Under the pieces are notes generated by a model. The model was not told the origin of the DNA, searched no databases, and saw nothing but the letters and a program-made list of their open reading frames with translations. From NCBI GenBank assembly GCA_030830805.1, contig JAURMH010000124.1:1-37900 (forward strand): a DNA stretch of 37,900 nucleotides, written 5' to 3'. The position numbers and the translations under genes were made by a program. Source of the DNA: Bacteroidota bacterium. Its GTDB lineage: Bacteria > Bacteroidota > Bacteroidia > Sphingobacteriales > Sphingobacteriaceae. Shown in pieces: positions 1 to 9,077 of this stretch. Every line of letters begins with the position of its first letter. The stretch's first letter is position 1.

Positions 1-1301
1 ATTGCTACACCATATAATCCAGCAAAATAATAAGATGCCATAATACCAGCAGCCAATGTTAAAATTGGAATTACTGTTGATTTCATTCCTACAGATAAAC
101 CACCAATAATATTAGTAGCATGACCGGTAGATGACTGTTGAATGATAGACATAACAGGCGCTTTACCCATTGCAGTATAATATTCTGTAACAATACTCAT
201 GATGGCACCTACTAAAGTTCCAACAACAATTGCATAGAATACATTTAATTTCGTAAACTCATAACCTCTTAAACTTAATGTTTCTGGTAACATCCAATTA
301 ACAATAAAATAAGAAGCAGCAACGGTCAACAACATAGAAGACCAGTTACCAATATTTAAAGCATTTTGTACACTCGATTTTTCATCTTTAATAGTTACAA
401 ACCAAGTTCCAACAATTGAAAATAAAATTCCTAAACCACAAATTACCATGGGTAATAAAATAGGAGACATGCCATTAAAATTATCGCTACTTGCGTTAAT
501 TTCTTGTCCTAAAACCATAGTTGCTAAAATGGTAGCTACATAAGATCCGAATAAATCGGCGCCCATACCTGCTACGTCACCTACGTTATCACCTACGTTA
601 TCTGCAATGGTTGCAGGGTTACGCACGTCGTCTTCTGGAATACCAGCTTCTACCTTACCAACTAAATCGGCACCAACATCGGCAGCTTTAGTATAAATAC
701 CACCACCCACACGTGCAAATAATGCAATTGATTCAGCACCTAAAGAAAAACCTGTTAATACTTCGATAGCTGTTGTAACGGTGTTTGCGCCTAAATCAGC
801 AAAGATGCTTAAGAAAGCGATAAACAATCCACCTAAACCTAATATTGCTAAACCAGCAACACCCAAACCCATAACGGTACCACCAGTAAAAGAAACTTTT
901 AATGCTTGTTTTAAACTTGTACGAGCAGCTTGTGTGGTACGAACATTCGCTTTAGTAGCTACTTTCATACCAATATAACCAGCGGTAGCCGAAAATACAG
1001 CTCCGATAATAAACGAGATTGAGATAATCCAGCTAGAATGAATGGCTTTGCCATTTACTTCGTGGATAGTTCCTGAATAAGCTAATAATGCTGCTGCAAA
1101 AACAACAAAAATGCTCAATACTTTCCATTCTGCTTTTAAGAAAGCCATAGCGCCATCTGCAATATAACCAGCTAATTCGGTCATTTTTGCATCGCCAGCA
1201 TCTTGTTTAGATACCCATGCGCTTTTGATAGCCATTACAATAAGGCCAATTACGCCTAATGCGGGAATAAAATAAATTAAATTGCTTTGTAAAAAATCCA
1301 T
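1..1301 (-). CDS. hppA: Membrane-bound proton/sodium-translocating pyrophosphatase, 5' part (truncated by window edge)
   Basis: Reverse-strand translation contains ESIALFARVGGGIYTKAADVGADLVGKVEAGIPEDDVRNPATIADNVGDNVGDVAGMGADLFGSY, the hallmark H+-PPase active-site region. ATG at 1299-1301. Absent from the ORF track because the stop lies outside the window. Confidence 0.96.
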   Translation of the reverse strand, partial: MDFLQSNLIYFIPALGVIGLIVMAIKSAWVSKQDAGDAKMTELAGYIADGAMAFLKAEWKVLSIFVVFAAALLAYSGTIHEVNGKAIHSSWIISISFIIGAVFSATAGYIGMKVATKANVRTTQAARTSLKQALKVSFTGGTVMGLGVAGLAILGLGGLFIAFLSIFADLGANTVTTAIEVLTGFSLGAESIALFARVGGGIYTKAADVGADLVGKVEAGIPEDDVRNPATIADNVGDNVGDVAGMGADLFGSYVATILATMVLGQEINASSDNFNGMSPILLPMVICGLGILFSIVGTWFVTIKDEKSSVQNALNIGNWSSMLLTVAASYFIVNWMLPETLSLRGYEFTKLNVFYAIVVGTLVGAIMSIVTEYYTAMGKAPVMSIIQQSSTGHATNIIGGLSVGMKSTVIPILTLAAGIMASYYFAGLYGVA

Positions 1302-1344
1302 AAGGTTTTTTTGATTTATGTTAAAATTAAAAATTCAAGGATTG

Positions 1345-1375
1345 CAAAAATACGCCCTTTAGCCGAATAATCAAA
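1345..1375 (-). promoter_or_regulatory. Bacteroidetes-type promoter for hppA: -33 TTTG, 19-bp spacer, -7 TATTTTTG (TAnnTTTG)
   Basis: Reverse strand reads TTTG-attattcggctaaagggcg-TATTTTTG; -33 at 1372-1375, -7 at 1345-1352, about 43 nt upstream of the ATG. Confidence 0.7.
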
Positions 1376-1581
1376 CTTATGGCTTCTAATTGTTCAAAAT
1401 GAGCCAAATAATATACATAATTTGCTATTAATCAAATGCTTATAATGCCATTAATTTAAAAAATACAGCAAATCAACTGGCTAAATAGGGCTTAGCTAAG
1501 TTGAATAAAAGTGATTGCTTGATTTTAAGATTGATCAATGTTTCAAATTGGGCTGTATTAAACCAGATTAGATTTTCAGCA

Positions 1582-2220
1582 CTATTTTAATTTGTTTTTA
1601 AATGCTTTTTGAAACTTTTCAACTTTAGGTCGAATCACAAATTGGCAATAAGGTTGGTTGCCGTTTTGGTTGAAATAATTTTGATGGTATTTTTCTGCTT
1701 CGTAGAAAATGGCAGCAGGTACAATTTCTGTAACAATTTCATTTTCGAATGCGCCAGATTTTTGCAATTCAGCTTTATAAAATTCGGCTGTTGTTTTTTG
1801 TTCTGGTGAATGATAAAAAATAGCAGAACGGTATTGTGTACCCACATCGCCGCCTTGTTTGTTTAAAGTAGTTGGGTCGTGACTTTCCCAAAACGCTTGC
1901 AATAAAGTTTTATAAGATACTTTTTGAGAATCAAAAATGATTTGGCAAACTTCTGCATGGCCGGTTGTTCCGGTGCAAACTTCTTCGTAAGTAGGGTTTG
2001 CACTAGTGCCTCCTTCGTATCCAGATTTCACTAAAACTACACCTTCAATTTGCTGAAAAATGGCTTCTACACACCAAAAACAGCCAGCTCCAAAGGTAGC
2101 GGTATCGGTCATTTGCGGGTTTTCGATTTCTTGGTTCATGGCAACTTTTTTTGCTTTTGATGGAACAGAGGTACATCCCAAAATAACAGTAAATAATACA
2201 ATTGGGAAAATTATTTTCAT
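1582..2220 (-). CDS. msrA: Peptide-methionine (S)-S-oxide reductase MsrA, predicted lipoprotein
   Basis: GAGCFWCVEAIFQQIEGV, GYEGG, TGHAEVCQI and YHQNYF motifs; N-terminal signal with lipobox VILGC. Confidence 0.95.
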   Translation of the reverse strand: MKIIFPIVLFTVILGCTSVPSKAKKVAMNQEIENPQMTDTATFGAGCFWCVEAIFQQIEGVVLVKSGYEGGTSANPTYEEVCTGTTGHAEVCQIIFDSQKVSYKTLLQAFWESHDPTTLNKQGGDVGTQYRSAIFYHSPEQKTTAEFYKAELQKSGAFENEIVTEIVPAAIFYEAEKYHQNYFNQNGNQPYCQFVIRPKVEKFQKAFKNKLK

Positions 2221-2223
2221 TTT

Positions 2224-4524
2224 TTAAAAAGTCATGGTTATACCAAAACTTGGCAAGAATGGCAATTGGTATTTCTTAGCATAAGATATTCTATCAAAAT
2301 AAAATAAATTATTTCTATCGTAAGCATTTGTTACGCCCAAGGTGGTTTCTAAAATATTGTTTTTACTAAACTCCCACTTCTTTTTCATAGAAATATCTAA
2401 GCGATGGTACCAAGGCAAACGGCCTAAATTTAATTGTCCATAAATAACACCTAGCTGTCCATTTTGTTCGGTATATGAACTATTAATATTTTCGAATAAG
2501 ATTTTTTCGTAAAACCCTTGTGTTTGAGTGAATGGGAAGCCAGAGCCTAAGTTCCAGCGACAATCAACCTCCCAATTATGTTTTTTACCAAAAGCATAAG
2601 TACTCACAATGTTTACATTGTGTCTTCTATCGTAATGGGGGTTGTAGTTTCTAATACCATCATACCTGCTCACATAACCCAAAGAATAGGTAGCCCACAA
2701 ATAAAAGTTTTGTTTCTCGTATTTAAATGTAAAATCGATTCCTTTAGCAACGCCATCTTCGATAATATAATTTTCTCTTTGGTAAGCAGGCTTGTCTTTA
2801 TACTCGTCGGTGTTTGGATATATTTTATCTCTATTGATATTGGTTAATTGATCAAACTTTTTTATGTATCCTTCCACATTTATTTGGAATCGATTGGTTA
2901 CATCAAATTCAAAACCTGCAATAATGTGACGTGCTTTTTGAAGCTTACTGGTTACGGCTTTTCCTCTAAATGTTTTTGGTGCATCTTCTGGTCCAGATAA
3001 AAATCCATAAAACAAGTTGACAATATCACGATCCGAGCCAGCGCTTAATAAATTTTGACTAAAGAAACCAGAAGCTAATTTAAATCGTATAAATTCATTA
3101 ATAATATATTTAGCGCTAAACCTAGGTTCTATAGACATTTCGGCCAATGAAGCATAATAATGTGCACGAATACTTGGCTCTAAAATAAGTCTATTGGTTG
3201 CATGTTTATATTTAGTATAGGAAGCAATTTCTGAAGTAAATTGTTCTTGTTTAATAACAGTATTAGCCGCATTGGTAAATTGAAAATCGGTTTGGAAACC
3301 TAACATTTCAATGCCATATTTTAATTCATCTTTACCAATAAAATAAGTGAAATTTAAACCTGCATTGAAACCATTAATTTTACTAAAGCGGGGCTTGCTT
3401 GTTAATTCTTTCATACTAATATCATATCCCGAATAAGCAAAAGAACCGTCTACTAATACGGAAGAGGAACCGGGTATGACTACAAAGCTAGCGCCAAAAC
3501 CCGTACTGTTCCATTTAATGGCTGCCGGAGCTTTATAATTAACTTGATCGGTAAACTTAAAGCCAAACAAGTTGAGTTTGCTGCCATTGGTGCCATTGAA
3601 AGAAATTTTGCCGTACAAATCGGTAAAATTAAATGGTAAACCAGCAGTATCAACATAGCTATAAATATTTTTTGAAGTTTTTTCTAAGTAAGAAGTTCTG
3701 CCCGATAAAATAAAAGAGGAAGTGGATTTGCCTTCTTCGTATTTATTCAAAGGACCTTCTAATAATAATTTACTCGTAAATGGATTGCTACCAATTTTTC
3801 CGCTTAATTTTTGTTTATTTCCATCGCGTGTGGTAACGTCCATCACCGCTGAAATTCGGCCTCCGTATTCTGCACCAAATCCGCCAGTGTATACATCTGC
3901 ATTTCTAATAATATCTGTTTCGAAGACAGAAAATAATCCAATAGAGTGAAATGGATTGTAAACAATCATACCATCTAATAATACTTTATTTTGAATAGGG
4001 GAACCACCACGAATATATAATTGACCACCTTGGTCGCCTGTAAAGACAACACCGGGTAGTATTTGAAGGTATTGTGCTAAATCTGGCTCGCCACCAACAG
4101 AAGGAATTCTGTTGATTTGTTTAGGAGTAACTTTAGCTACCGAGACTTTTGTTTCGGTTAAGTTTTCTGTTTTGTCGGCTGTAATATCAACGGTATTAAT
4201 GTTGACAGATTTTTGTGTTAAATAAATATTTTGCGTTATTCTACCACCAGGTTTTAAGGTAATTCTAATTTTAACAGTGTCAAATCCAACGCCAGTGCTG
4301 CTTAAAATGTAAGAACCAGGATTTATTTTGCTTAGGTTATAAAATCCGTTTACATCACTTGCATTACCATTAGTAGTACCCTCTAAAAATACTTTAGTAA
4401 AGATAATTGGTTCGCCTGTTTTTTTATCGTAAACAAAACCTCTTACTTCTGCAAATTGAGCTAAAGCAGGAATTGCAGTTAAAGTTAAAAACGCAAGAAG
4501 CAGGATTTGTTGAATTCTTTTCAT
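2224..4524 (-). CDS. TonB-dependent receptor with N-terminal carboxypeptidase-regulatory-like domain
   Basis: Signal peptide; AEVRGFVYDKKTGEPIIFTKVFLEGTTNGNASDVNGFYNL domain; plug-like LAQYLQILPGVVFTGDQGGQLYIRGGSPIQNKVLLDGMIVYNP; C-terminal aromatic residue. Confidence 0.93.
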   Translation of the reverse strand: MKRIQQILLLAFLTLTAIPALAQFAEVRGFVYDKKTGEPIIFTKVFLEGTTNGNASDVNGFYNLSKINPGSYILSSTGVGFDTVKIRITLKPGGRITQNIYLTQKSVNINTVDITADKTENLTETKVSVAKVTPKQINRIPSVGGEPDLAQYLQILPGVVFTGDQGGQLYIRGGSPIQNKVLLDGMIVYNPFHSIGLFSVFETDIIRNADVYTGGFGAEYGGRISAVMDVTTRDGNKQKLSGKIGSNPFTSKLLLEGPLNKYEEGKSTSSFILSGRTSYLEKTSKNIYSYVDTAGLPFNFTDLYGKISFNGTNGSKLNLFGFKFTDQVNYKAPAAIKWNSTGFGASFVVIPGSSSVLVDGSFAYSGYDISMKELTSKPRFSKINGFNAGLNFTYFIGKDELKYGIEMLGFQTDFQFTNAANTVIKQEQFTSEIASYTKYKHATNRLILEPSIRAHYYASLAEMSIEPRFSAKYIINEFIRFKLASGFFSQNLLSAGSDRDIVNLFYGFLSGPEDAPKTFRGKAVTSKLQKARHIIAGFEFDVTNRFQINVEGYIKKFDQLTNINRDKIYPNTDEYKDKPAYQRENYIIEDGVAKGIDFTFKYEKQNFYLWATYSLGYVSRYDGIRNYNPHYDRRHNVNIVSTYAFGKKHNWEVDCRWNLGSGFPFTQTQGFYEKILFENINSSYTEQNGQLGVIYGQLNLGRLPWYHRLDISMKKKWEFSKNNILETTLGVTNAYDRNNLFYFDRISYAKKYQLPFLPSFGITMTF

Positions 4525-4604
4525 ATATGCTAAAAGTTTGCAATATAATAGAATATAGCATGAAAAATGCCTTTTAAAAGTAAAATATCGATGAAAAATG
4601 GAAT

Positions 4605-5534
4605 TTATGCTCCTTGTTGACCTGCCAATAAATAGAGTACAGCCATTCGAATCGCAACGCCGTTTTCTACTTGATCTAAAATAATAGATTGTTTAGCGTC
4701 TGCTACATCACTCGAAATTTCAACTCCTCTGTTAATGGGTCCAGGGTGCATCACCACAATTTCTTTAGGTAATGAATCGAGCAGGCTTTTAGTTAAACCA
4801 TGCATCATGGTATATTCTCTTAAGCTCGGAAAGTATTTAATGTCTTGGCGTTCTAATTGTATTCTTAGCATATTGGCAACATCGCACCAAGCAAGTGCTT
4901 TGCGTAAGTCATGCTCTATGGTTACTCCAAGACTTTCAATGTATTTTGGAATCAATGTGGTTGGTCCGCATACTTTAACTTCTGCACCTAATAATTTTAA
5001 GCAAAGAATATTAGATAGCGCAACTCTTGAATGCATAATGTCACCTACAATTACCACTTTTTTTCCTTTAACCGTTCCAAGTTTTTCTCTGATAGAAAAA
5101 GCATCGAGTAGTGCTTGTGTAGGATGCTCGTGTGCACCATCACCAGCATTGATAATTGGCACATGAACATGTTTAGCTAAGAATAGCGCTGCTCCTGGAT
5201 TTGGATGTCTCATCACCACCATATCAACTTTCATTGCTAAAATATTATTGACGGTATCAATCAGAGTTTCGCCTTTACTTACAGAAGAAGAAGCCGCTGA
5301 AAAATTGACTACATCGGCAGATAATCTTTTCTGTGCTAGTTCAAAAGAAAGTTTGGTGCGAGTGGAGTTTTCGAAAAATATATTGGCAATGGTGGTGTCT
5401 CTGAGTGATGGAACTTTTTTAATTGGTCTGTTGATCACCGTTTTGAAATTATCCGCTGTTTCAAAAATCAACTTAATATCATGTTGAGTTAATCCTTTGA
5501 TTCCTAATAAATGGCGAACACTCAAATTTTGCAT
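4605..5534 (-). CDS. pyrB: Aspartate carbamoyltransferase catalytic subunit
   Basis: FFENSTRTKLSFELAQKRL and HPTQALLDAFSI motifs, HPGPINRGVEI. Confidence 0.97.
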   Translation of the reverse strand: MQNLSVRHLLGIKGLTQHDIKLIFETADNFKTVINRPIKKVPSLRDTTIANIFFENSTRTKLSFELAQKRLSADVVNFSAASSSVSKGETLIDTVNNILAMKVDMVVMRHPNPGAALFLAKHVHVPIINAGDGAHEHPTQALLDAFSIREKLGTVKGKKVVIVGDIMHSRVALSNILCLKLLGAEVKVCGPTTLIPKYIESLGVTIEHDLRKALAWCDVANMLRIQLERQDIKYFPSLREYTMMHGLTKSLLDSLPKEIVVMHPGPINRGVEISSDVADAKQSIILDQVENGVAIRMAVLYLLAGQQGA

Positions 5535-5535
5535 A

Positions 5536-6105
5536 TTATTTTTGCTTCTTTTGGTTTGTTAAATTATTTTCTGAAATCAAGACTACTTCGTCTTTACCTT
5601 CGGTCTCTTTCCATTTTACTATAACTTTTTCTGAAGAAATAGAATCGATGGAATGACCAACATAATCGGGCTCTATTGGTAAGTGCCTGGTGTATCTTCG
5701 GTCTATTAATACCAGTAGCTCTACTTTTGCCGGTCTGCCAAAAGCAAGCATGGCGTCCATTCCAGCGCGTATGGTTCTGCCTGTAAACAAAACGTCATCT
5801 ATTAGAATAACTTTTTTATTTTCAATGATAAAATCAATTTGAGTAGCATTGGGCACTAACGGATTGGCCCTGTGTCTAAAATCATCTCTAAAAAATGTCA
5901 CATCTAATTGGCCAAGATTGATGGTTTTTTTAGGATGTAATTGTTGTAATTGTGCTTGAATTCTTTTAGCTAAATAAATCCCTCGGGGTTGTAATCCAAT
6001 TAAAACAGAGTTGGAAAAATCGTTGTGATTTTCGATTAATTGATGACAAAGGCGTTGAATGGTGATGTCAAACTTAGGGTTTCCTAATATGATGCCTTCT
6101 TTCAT
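5536..6105 (-). CDS. pyrR: Bifunctional pyr operon regulator / uracil phosphoribosyltransferase PyrR
   Basis: PRPP-binding VILIDDVLFTGRTIRAGMDA, IGLQPRGIYLAKRI; 1 bp upstream of pyrB. Confidence 0.94.
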   Translation of the reverse strand: MKEGIILGNPKFDITIQRLCHQLIENHNDFSNSVLIGLQPRGIYLAKRIQAQLQQLHPKKTINLGQLDVTFFRDDFRHRANPLVPNATQIDFIIENKKVILIDDVLFTGRTIRAGMDAMLAFGRPAKVELLVLIDRRYTRHLPIEPDYVGHSIDSISSEKVIVKWKETEGKDEVVLISENNLTNQKKQK

Positions 6106-6121
6106 TTGGAATTAGATTTGC

Positions 6122-6129
6122 CAAATATA
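6122..6129 (-). promoter_or_regulatory. Candidate -7 element TATATTTG upstream of pyrR
   Basis: Exact TAnnTTTG match on the reverse strand, 16 nt from the pyrR ATG; no convincing -33 TTTG at the right spacing. Confidence 0.5.
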
Positions 6130-6162
6130 AGGTTTTTTGGGAGATGTCTATAAAAAAAATGA

Positions 6163-6196
6163 TGCAAAAAAAGCCCCTCGTAAACACGAGGGGCTT
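6163..6196 (-). terminator. Intrinsic terminator downstream of rpsA
   Basis: Perfect 11-bp stem AAGCCCCTCGT/ACGAGGGGCTT (6171-6181/6186-6196), 4-nt loop, followed on the reverse strand by TTTTTT; 20 nt past the rpsA stop. Confidence 0.92.
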
Positions 6197-6216
6197 TAGG
6201 ATAGCTTTAAAGCTAA

Positions 6217-8208
6217 TTATTCTGCAACATCTTCCGCTACATCGGCTGCTGCTTCTGCTGCGCTAGCAGCATCTTTTTTAGCTTTTGTACCTTTTTCAGA
6301 TGTTTCTAATGAAGATTTTAAGTTAGCTAATACACCTAAATCGCCTAAAGTGGTTTTTTCTACTGAATCTTTCACTTTTTTAACTGCGGTTGAGGCTGCT
6401 TTAGCTTCTTTTTTCTTCTTATCTGTTTCTTCTGCTCTTGCTTCTGCTTTAGCTTCTTCATGAAGTTTAGCATGTGAAACTACAATACGTTTAGCATCTT
6501 TGTTGAATTCAATAATTTTGAAATCTAATACTTCTTCGTTTGTAGCCATTTTGCCGTCATCTTTCATCAAGTGTTTAGTAGGAGCAAATCCTTCTACACC
6601 ATAAGGTAATGTTATAACAGCACCTTTATCGGTAACTTTTACAATTGTTCCTTGATGAATTGAATCTAAAGTGAAAATGGTTTCGAAAGTTTCCCAAGGG
6701 TTTTCTTCTAATTGTTTGTGACCTAAACTTAATTTGCGTTCTTCAGCATTCACTTCTAAAACAACAACATCTAATTTATCACCAACTTTAGTAAACTCAT
6801 GAGGATGATTTACTTTTTTAGACCAAGATAAGTCTGAGATATGAATTAAACCATCGATACCTTCTTCGATTTCAACAAACACACCAAAGTTAGTCATGTT
6901 CTTCACAACTGCATTTTGTTTGCTGCCTACAGGGTAACGATCTGCAACACCAACCCAAGGGTCTGGCGTTAATTGTTTAATACCTAATGACATTTTTCTT
7001 TCTTCACGATCAAGCGTTAAAATAACAGCTTCCATTTCGTCGCTTACTTTCATGAACTCTTGTGGAGAACGTAAATGTTGTGACCATGACATTTCTGAAA
7101 CGTGAATTAATCCTTCTACTCCTGGGATGATTTCTAAGAAAGCACCGTAATCTGCAACAGTTACGATTTTACCTTTTACTTTAGAACCAATTTCAATTTT
7201 GGTATCTAATGATTCCCAAGGGTGAGGTGTTAATTGTTTTAAGCCTAATGCGATACGTTTTTTATCGTCATCGAAGTCTAATACAACTACATTGATTTTT
7301 TCATCCAATTTTAATACTTCTTCTGGATGCTCTATGCGGCCCCAAGAAATATCTGTAATATGTAATAAACCGTCTACACCACCTAAGTCAATGAATACAC
7401 CGAATGCAGTAATGTTTTTAACAGTTCCTTCTAATACTTGACCTTTTTCTAATTTAGAAATGATATCAAATTTTTGACTTTCTAAATCGTCTTCGATTAA
7501 TACTTTATGAGAAACAACTACGTTACGGAATTCTTGGTTGATTTTAACTACTTTGAATTCCATTGTTTTTCCTACATAAATATCGTAGTCACGAATTGGC
7601 TTGATGTCAATTTGTGAACCAGGTAAAAATGCTTCTACACCATCGATGTCTACAATTAAACCACCTTTTGTTCTGCTCTTTACAAAACCATTGATGATTG
7701 CGTCTTTCTCTAATGCAGTATTGATATTATCCCATGATCTTTGTGTTTTAGCTCTTTTACGAGATAAAATTAATTGACCATTTTTGTCTTCTTGATCTTC
7801 AACGAAAACTTCTACTACATCACCTAGCTTTAAACCTGGTGTGTCGCGAAATTCAGAAAGTGGTACCATACCATCAGATTTAAATCCAATGTTTAATACA
7901 ACATCTTTTGTGTTCATTGATACAACAGTTCCAGAGATGATTTCTCCTTTGTTGATTGAACTAAGTGTAGTGGTGTAAAGAACTTCTAATTTAGCTCTTT
8001 CCGCATCTGAGTAACCACCTAGTTTTTTGTTGTCCATATCCCAATCGAAATCATTGCTGTTGTGGATGATGGCTTTTGATTTAATTTCATCAAGCGATAG
8101 AGAATCAGCTTCTGATTCAATCACTGTTTCTTCAGTGTTTCTGTTAACGAATTCAGCATTCGCTTGAGATGCTAGTAATTCTTGGTCTGTGATTTGTTTT
8201 TTTGCCAT
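6217..8208 (-). CDS. rpsA: 30S ribosomal protein S1
   Basis: Repeated S1 domains (e.g. GQVLEGTVKNITAFGVFIDLGGVDGLLHITDISWGRIEHPEEVLKLDEKINVVVLDFD). The track ORF begins at 8250, but the start is placed at 8208 (MAKKQITDQ) because the promoter overlaps the longer start. Confidence 0.95.
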   Translation of the reverse strand: MAKKQITDQELLASQANAEFVNRNTEETVIESEADSLSLDEIKSKAIIHNSNDFDWDMDNKKLGGYSDAERAKLEVLYTTTLSSINKGEIISGTVVSMNTKDVVLNIGFKSDGMVPLSEFRDTPGLKLGDVVEVFVEDQEDKNGQLILSRKRAKTQRSWDNINTALEKDAIINGFVKSRTKGGLIVDIDGVEAFLPGSQIDIKPIRDYDIYVGKTMEFKVVKINQEFRNVVVSHKVLIEDDLESQKFDIISKLEKGQVLEGTVKNITAFGVFIDLGGVDGLLHITDISWGRIEHPEEVLKLDEKINVVVLDFDDDKKRIALGLKQLTPHPWESLDTKIEIGSKVKGKIVTVADYGAFLEIIPGVEGLIHVSEMSWSQHLRSPQEFMKVSDEMEAVILTLDREERKMSLGIKQLTPDPWVGVADRYPVGSKQNAVVKNMTNFGVFVEIEEGIDGLIHISDLSWSKKVNHPHEFTKVGDKLDVVVLEVNAEERKLSLGHKQLEENPWETFETIFTLDSIHQGTIVKVTDKGAVITLPYGVEGFAPTKHLMKDDGKMATNEEVLDFKIIEFNKDAKRIVVSHAKLHEEAKAEARAEETDKKKKEAKAASTAVKKVKDSVEKTTLGDLGVLANLKSSLETSEKGTKAKKDAASAAEAAADVAEDVAE

Positions 8209-8247
8209 TAAGTTTTTTTCTCCTTTTTCCTGTGATTTGCAGGAGGC

Positions 8248-8278
8248 CAAAGATAGAAATTAATATCTGAATAACAAA
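8248..8278 (-). promoter_or_regulatory. Bacteroidetes-type promoter for rpsA: -33 TTTG, 19-bp spacer, -7 TATCTTTG
   Basis: Reverse strand TTTG-ttattcagatattaatttc-TATCTTTG; -33 at 8275-8278, -7 at 8248-8255. Confidence 0.75.
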
Positions 8279-8363
8279 TAAGCCCAAGGAGGCATTTTTT
8301 GATTAAAAAAGGGTTTTAAGAAGCATTCAAGCAGGTTTTCAAAGAAAACTGCCTTTAGGCGCT

Positions 8364-9041
8364 TTATAGGGCGATTAATTGACGGCTACTGAGTAAATCT
8401 TTGACGAAATTTAATTGTTCTAATGGGTTAAGAAAGGTGTTATCTAAGACAATTGCATCTTCGGCTTGTCTTAATGGACTTTCGCTACGGTGAGTATCTT
8501 CGTAATCGCGCATATTCAGGTTTTCGGCTATGGCTGCTAAACTCACTTTTTCGGCTTTATGTTGTATTTCGTCGAAACGTCTTTTTGCACGAACGGCAGG
8601 ATCTGCAGTCATAAAAATCTTTAATTGAGCACCTGGAAACACGGTTGTGCCAATGTCTCGACCATCCATCACCACATTTTTACTATTTCCGATAGCTTGC
8701 TGAAGCGCAACCATTTTAATCCTCACAGATTTGATAGCAGAAACTTTGCTAACCAATTGCGAAATTTGCATGCTGCGAATGGCTTCGGTAACATCTTCCC
8801 CATTCAGTAAAAATTGATTTTCGTGGACATCCAACACAATTTTATTTAATGCTTTATTGACAGCATCAAGGTTATCAAGATCAACATTTTGAGTGATAAA
8901 ATATAAGGTAACGCAACGATACATTGCACCAGAGTCGATATAAGTAAAGCCAATTTCCTTTGCCAAGGCTTTAGCAATAGTGCTTTTGCCGCAAGAAGAA
9001 TAGCCATCTATGGCGATGTTAATGAATGAATTTGGATTCAT
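8364..9041 (-). CDS. cmk: Cytidylate kinase
   Basis: INIAIDGYSSCGKSTIAKALAKEIGFTYIDSGAMYR, VVMDGRDIGTTVFPGAQLKIFMTA, RDYEDTHRSESPL. Confidence 0.96.
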   Translation of the reverse strand: MNPNSFINIAIDGYSSCGKSTIAKALAKEIGFTYIDSGAMYRCVTLYFITQNVDLDNLDAVNKALNKIVLDVHENQFLLNGEDVTEAIRSMQISQLVSKVSAIKSVRIKMVALQQAIGNSKNVVMDGRDIGTTVFPGAQLKIFMTADPAVRAKRRFDEIQHKAEKVSLAAIAENLNMRDYEDTHRSESPLRQAEDAIVLDNTFLNPLEQLNFVKDLLSSRQLIAL

Positions 9042-9048
9042 AGTGCCA

Positions 9049-9056
9049 CAAATTTA
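9049..9056 (-). promoter_or_regulatory. Candidate -7 element TAAATTTG immediately upstream of cmk
   Basis: Exact TAnnTTTG on the reverse strand, 7 nt between element and ATG. Confidence 0.5.
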
Positions 9057-9077
9057 ATTAAATTAACGAGGGCAAGC

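Noticed and set aside
781-978. 65-aa + strand ORF (MFAPKSAKMLKK...)
   Set aside because: Antisense to hppA, which the ORF track misses because it is truncated.
1491-1500. CTTAGCTAAG palindrome between hppA and msrA
   Set aside because: Only 10 bp in AT-rich DNA; expected by chance.
4735-5166. 143-aa + strand ORF opposite pyrB
   Set aside because: Antisense to a strongly supported gene, no recognisable domain and no promoter; treated as a frame shadow.
8331-8353. Hairpin GCAGGTTTTC-AAA-GAAAACTGCC after cmk
   Set aside because: Stem has a bulge and no adjacent T-tract on the - strand; too weak to call a terminator.
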